Below are positions 58,946 to 64,000 of a stretch of 64,000 nucleotides of DNA, piece after piece; the first letter of the stretch is position 1; every line of letters starts with the position of its first letter. The DNA lies in NCBI GenBank assembly GCA_046328115.1, contig JAXLXE010000001.1, positions 2,356,001 to 2,420,000 of the forward strand. Direction: 5' to 3'. The notes beneath the pieces are model-generated. The model was not told the origin of the DNA. It was given only the letters and a program-made list of their open reading frames with translations, and did not search any database. This stretch comes from JAXLXE01 sp046328115 (lineage in GTDB: Bacteria; Chloroflexota; UBA6077; JACCZL01). Both the position numbers and the translations under genes were made by a program.

Positions 58946-59458
58946 TCAGCCTCCCATCAGGTTGACGAGCAGCATCACCGGCCGGTGGGTGATGCGGCTG
59001 TACTCATAGGTCTTTACAACGGTGGGCGCCCAATCCGCTATCGGCACCTTGCCGTCCAGGACGAAGTAGCGGACGCCCGCCGCGTCCAGGATTGACGGAA
59101 CGCGCTCACAGATCGAGTGGATCATGGAGTTGTATTCGTTCAGCCCGCCCCGCAGGGACACGATGTAGAACTGCGGGATGTGGTAGGCCACGGGGAACGT
59201 CATGAGCGCGGTCAGCAGGTTGCCCACCCCGTTGTCCTGGACGATGGCGATGGACTTGATCCCGGCTAGCTCGAGCCCGGAGAGGATGCCCACGCCCTCC
59301 TCCTCCCGGGGGATCGGGAACGCCACCGTGTTCGGGCGGGCCAGGACGTGATTGATGACCGTTTTCAGCGTGCTGCTGGGAAGGTGCAGCACGTGGCTGG
59401 GATCTATCGCCTCGATCCCTTCGATGATCGCCTGGCTACGCTCGTCGGCTTCTGCCAT
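58946..59458 (-). CDS. TPP-dependent decarboxylase, N-terminal (ComD-like) subunit
   Basis: A 170-residue protein equal to the Pyr half of split 2-keto-acid decarboxylases: IDPSHVLHLPSSTLKTVINHVLARPNTVAFPIPREEEGVGILSGLELAGIKSIAIVQDNGVGNLLTALMTF. The Glu in PREEEGVG is where the cofactor-activating Glu is expected. NSMIHSICERVPSILDAAGVRYF ends the domain. The frame is open to 59488, but ATG 59458 with AAAGAGG 7-8 nt upstream is preferred. It is transcribed with the TPP-binding subunit and possibly with the SirB1-like gene. Confidence 0.82.
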   Translation of the reverse strand: MAEADERSQAIIEGIEAIDPSHVLHLPSSTLKTVINHVLARPNTVAFPIPREEEGVGILSGLELAGIKSIAIVQDNGVGNLLTALMTFPVAYHIPQFYIVSLRGGLNEYNSMIHSICERVPSILDAAGVRYFVLDGKVPIADWAPTVVKTYEYSRITHRPVMLLVNLMGG

Positions 59459-59663
59459 GTACGCGCCTCTTTCATTGCTGCTCGGCACTTCGCGTCGCCG
59501 GCAGCGCGAGGAGCCGCCTCAACACGAACACTAGCCTGATCACACCAGCCGGCCTCAGGGTGAGCTTCGCTGGTGCGCGGGCATTATCCATGCCCCGGTG
59601 CCTGCCACTCAACAGGCGCGCGGGCCTTGCCGGCCGCCGGATTCGGTGCCGGGCGCGACCGAG

Positions 59664-59669
59664 TACACT
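59664..59669 (+). promoter_or_regulatory. -10 element of a probable leaderless mRNA (MFS)
   Basis: TACACT followed by exactly 6 nt (AGCCGC) and the GTG start at 59676. No ribosome site is present. Confidence 0.5.
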
Positions 59670-59675
59670 AGCCGC

Positions 59676-60890
59676 GTGCCTGCTGAAAGTCCCGACGCAA
59701 CGTCGCGCCGGCCGGCCCTGCCCTGGGGGGCGGTGGCCCTGGGTTTTGCCTCCACCTTCATGGTCATGGGCAACCGCGCTGCCTACGCCGTGATCTATCC
59801 AGCGATTGTGGCGGACCTGGACTGGAGCGTGGCTGAGCTCACCACGGGGTACTCCATTGGCCTGTTTGGCTACGTGCCGGCGGTGGTGGTGGCCGGCCTG
59901 CTGATGGACCGCATCGGCGTGCGCATCACCATGATCTGCGGCGCCGCCACCGTCACGCTGGGCATGCTGCTGGTGTCCCTTTCCTCAACGCTCCCGCTCA
60001 TGACCGTGGGTTTCACGCTCTGGGGCGGTCTCGGCACTGCCTTCGCCGGCTTCGTCACGGTGATGAAGATGCTGAGCATCCGCGCGCCAGAGCGGTTCGC
60101 CGTGGCTTTTGGCATGGCGTACGTGGGCCAGGGCGTAGGCTCAGGGCTGATGAGCCCCATCATCCAGCTAGCGGTGGACCAGTACGGCTGGCGGGTGGCC
60201 ACCGCCATCGCCTCCGCTACCGGCGTGGGGGTGCTGCTGATGGCCGCTCGCCTGGCGCCGGGCAGAGAGGTGGTCCATGCCCACCGCCACGGCCCGCAGA
60301 GCCATCAACAGAGTCCCAGCATGCGCACCTGGCCGTTTGCCCTGCTCTTCCTGGGCAACGCCATGCTGGGCTCCCAGATGCTGATCCCCACGCACCAGGT
60401 TGCCCACCTGCTGGAGTCCGGCTTTGCGCCGATTGTTGCCGCCACCGCGGCCGGTCTGTGGGGCGCCTTCAGCGCGGTGGGCGGTGGAGCGGGGGGCTGG
60501 ATTCTGGAGCGGCTCGGCAGCAAACGCCTACTGATCCTGGCGTTCGCGGTGACCACGGTGGGCCAGATGGCCGTGATGGCAGCGTACCCGCAGGCGGTGG
60601 TGCTGGTGGCGCTCTACGTGCTGGGCAGCGGCCTGGGCCGCGGCCTGCAATCCGTGGCGCTGGTCTCCGCGCAGGCGCGGGTCTGCTCTGGCCCCAGCAG
60701 CGGCAAGCTGCTGGGGGTGCTGGACCTGGGCTTTGGCCTGGGAGCGTTCCTGGGCCCCTGGCTCACGGCCATCGTCCACGACCGCGTGGAGAGCTTCAAT
60801 CCGGGCATGACCAGCGGGATCGTCGCGTGCGGTGTGGTGATGATCTCCGTGCTCACGGCGAACGCGCTCGCCGGCGCGCGCCACCGCTGA
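59676..60890 (+). CDS. Major facilitator superfamily transporter
   Basis: A 404-residue, 12-segment MFS carrier: first helix LPWGAVALGFASTFMVMGN, then YSIGLFGYVPAVVVAGLLMDRIGVRITMICGA containing the conserved loop 2-3 DRxGxR motif, MSPIIQLAVDQYGWRVATAIA between the halves, and loop 8-9 ERLGSKRLLILAFAV. It resembles monocarboxylate/oxalate-formate type carriers (OFA), so an organic acid is the best guess. The frame is open to 59598, but TACACT 6 nt before GTG 59676 argues for a leaderless start there. It may supply the TPP decarboxylase encoded divergently. Confidence 0.88.
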   Translation: MPAESPDATSRRPALPWGAVALGFASTFMVMGNRAAYAVIYPAIVADLDWSVAELTTGYSIGLFGYVPAVVVAGLLMDRIGVRITMICGAATVTLGMLLVSLSSTLPLMTVGFTLWGGLGTAFAGFVTVMKMLSIRAPERFAVAFGMAYVGQGVGSGLMSPIIQLAVDQYGWRVATAIASATGVGVLLMAARLAPGREVVHAHRHGPQSHQQSPSMRTWPFALLFLGNAMLGSQMLIPTHQVAHLLESGFAPIVAATAAGLWGAFSAVGGGAGGWILERLGSKRLLILAFAVTTVGQMAVMAAYPQAVVLVALYVLGSGLGRGLQSVALVSAQARVCSGPSSGKLLGVLDLGFGLGAFLGPWLTAIVHDRVESFNPGMTSGIVACGVVMISVLTANALAGARHR

Positions 60891-61081
60891 CCGCTCCCCC
60901 GCGCGCTCCTGGGCGGATTGCTACACTTTGTCTCCCCGAGCGACTGCCGTGAGTGGCCAGGCGACGCGGGCAACCGCGCCGGCCTTCGCCAGTTGAATCT
61001 AAGGCAGGGGAGACTACCGACGCCGCGCTGGCGAGCGCGCAATGAGCCGAGCGCTGACCGCTACACACCGGATGGGCCTCT

Positions 61082-62637
<1,556 letters not shown>

Positions 62638-62641
<4 letters not shown>

Positions 62642-63789
62642 GCCAGCCCATGCTCGATCCCAGCGTGGAGACCGGCGGGGTCTGCCTGGTCAGCCAGGTC
62701 ACGGCGGCGGATTCCCGCGCGATTGAGGGCGGTCTCAACGAGCTGTGGCAGATGGCCGCCGCCGGCGAGATCGGTGGCTCCATCGTCCGCGCCGCCAGCC
62801 TCACGCTGGTGGTCCCAGTGCCGGACGATGCCACCGCGAACGAGCTGGTCCCGTTGTTGGACGAGCTCACCGCGACGCATCCGTTCCGCGCGATCTTCCT
62901 GGTGCAGGCGGAGAGCCTCTCCGCGCCCCGCACGCGCCTGGCCAGCCACATGCGCCGGGGCGGTCAGGACGGCGAAGGTGCTCCCTACTGGGAGGAGATC
63001 CGACTGCAGGCGCCCAGCTCCGCCCTGCGCCAGACCATCAGCGCCCTCACCAGCCTGGCGCTCCCGAATCTCCCGGTGGAGTGCTGGTGGCCGGGTAGCT
63101 TCGCCGTGGACGATCAGCGTTACGCTCAGCTCACCGAGGTGAGCGATCGCGTCATCGTGGACTCTACCCGGCTGGACGATGCCACCGCGGCCCTCTCCGG
63201 GCTGGCCACCGCGATCGCGAGCTCACAGGACACCGTGGGCTTCAGCGACCTGAGCTGGACCCGCCTCACCCCGCTGAGAACGGCCATCGCGGAGCTCTTC
63301 GACGCCCCGGGGGACCAGGCGATGCTGGACTCCATCGAGCGTGTCACGGTGGAGTACGTGCGCGGGGAGCCGGGCGCCGCCGTTCAGGCCATGCTCGTGG
63401 TGGGCTGGCTGGCGAGCCGCCTGGGCTGGGAGCCGCAACAGTACCTGTCCGAAGGCCGCGGCGCCTGGCGCCTCAACATGGTGGATGGCGTGCGCACGGT
63501 CCACGTGGCCATCCTCCGGGCGGCGGCAGGCAAGCGCTCTGGACGCGGCATCTGCTCCGTCACCATTGAGGCGTTCGAAGACAACCGCGAGTCCCGTTAC
63601 CGGGTTGAGGCCAACGAGGACGACCTGTTGGCCAGCTCCGAGACGGACGGCGAGGTTTCCGAGCGGCGCAGCTTCCTTCCGGCCCAGAGTCTCACGGACG
63701 TGGTGCGCGAAGAGCTGGGAGGCTTCGCCACGGACCGCATCTACTTCGAGTCCATCCAGCTCATGGCCCGCGCCCTGGGCCAGCCGTGA
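62638..63789 (+). CDS. opcA: OpcA-like glucose-6-phosphate dehydrogenase assembly protein
   Basis: A 383-residue OpcA family protein. It activates or stabilises G6PDH; in cyanobacteria it confers redox control through thioredoxin. Visible: LNELWQMAAAGEIGGSIVRAASLTLVVPV, THPFRAIFLVQAE, WEEIRLQAPSSALRQTISALTSLALPNLPVECWWPGSF, the middle region with DLSWTRLTPLRTAIAELFD, and the C-terminal VGWLASRLGWEP. It contains few Cys, so redox regulation is not evident. It overlaps zwf by ATGA and rpiA by GTGA. Confidence 0.88.
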
Positions 63790-64000
63790 TCGAGCAGTCC
63801 GTGGACACGCCCGAGCAGATCGACGCCCGCAAACGCGCCGCCGCGCTCCGCGCGCTGGACTACGTGGAGTCTGGCATGGTGTTGGGCCTGGGAACGGGCA
63901 CCACCGCGGACTTCTTCCTGGACGCGCTCGGCCGCCGTGTGGCGGAGGGCCTACGAGTCTCCGGCGTGCCCACCTCCGAACGCTCCGCTGCCCGCGCCCG
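63786..64000 (+). CDS. rpiA: Ribose-5-phosphate isomerase A (5' part)
   Basis: First 71 residues; the gene runs off the end of the window. Start GTG 63786 overlaps the opcA stop (GTGA). The conserved VLGLGTGTTADFFLDALGRR loop, which binds the phosphate, and VSGVPTSERSAARA are the N-terminal signature of RpiA. It follows KRAAALRALDYVESGM, the family start. It interconverts ribose 5-phosphate and ribulose 5-phosphate in the non-oxidative branch, consistent with the zwf-opcA operon. Confidence 0.92.
   Translation, partial: MIEQSVDTPEQIDARKRAAALRALDYVESGMVLGLGTGTTADFFLDALGRRVAEGLRVSGVPTSERSAARA

Overview
This is a gene-dense, high-GC bacterial chromosome segment. There are no rRNA or tRNA genes, no CRISPR array, no integrase or transposase, and no phage structural genes. 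The mix points to a Chloroflexota-type (Thermomicrobia/SAR202-like) bacterium. Supporting signs are HspR next to a type II DnaJ, OpcA with G6PDH, an F420-type (DUF385) reductase, DUF3105, HpaB/HpaI and several 2-hydroxyacid dehydrogenases, and secreted proteins with a shared C-terminal module. This assignment is inference from gene content, not from a marker gene. Many genes start with GTG or TTG, and several appear to be read from leaderless mRNAs.

Layout. 1-4900: end of a 2-hydroxyacid dehydrogenase, an HpcH/HpaI aldolase, a diaminopimelate decarboxylase-like gene and a Tat/lipoprotein solute-binding protein. 5300-7600: a secreted protein, then an ArsR/SRPBCC/SRPBCC operon with two matching palindromes. 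7608-11991 (minus): eno and gap-pgk-tpi. 12.1-18.2 kb: flavin reductase, secreted protein, SGNH hydrolase, amidase with a GatC/AtzG-like partner, SurE, and a DAHP-synthase-like protein lacking the catalytic residues. 18.3-25.4 kb (minus): two very large unrecognised genes (1366 and 990 aa). 25.7-32.5 kb: amidohydrolase, Uma2 protein, a thioredoxin/NHL protein with an in-frame TGA and a SECIS-like hairpin, DUF385 protein, membrane protein, gyrB. 32.8-35.9 kb (minus): dnaJ-hspR-rhomboid-BON-DUF3105 behind a HAIR-like operator. 36-38.5 kb: hydroxyacid dehydrogenase and HpaB-type monooxygenase. 38.9-43.8 kb: accessory island with a STAND ATPase carrying near-identical 147-bp TPR units broken by indels, a small membrane ORF, an orphan antitoxin, 94-bp tandem repeats, DUF433, and a 32-residue acidic peptide gene with a complete promoter, ribosome site and terminator. 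43.9-51.3 kb: M20 peptidases, dehydrogenases, CoA-transferase, ClpS and a GntR regulator. 51.5-55.6 kb: three secreted proteins driven by three promoters that share an identical 18-bp box. 55.9-64 kb: rlmN, rhodanese, SirB1-like, a ComD/ComE-like TPP decarboxylase pair, an MFS carrier and zwf-opcA-rpiA.

The housekeeping parts join up as glycolysis plus the oxidative pentose phosphate branch. The accessory parts suggest breakdown of aromatic, hydroxy-acid and amide substrates taken up by dedicated carriers. The observations most worth pursuing are the probable selenoprotein, the giant gene pair, the co-regulated secreted trio, the degenerate DAHP synthase, the broken STAND/TPR locus and the small acidic peptide.
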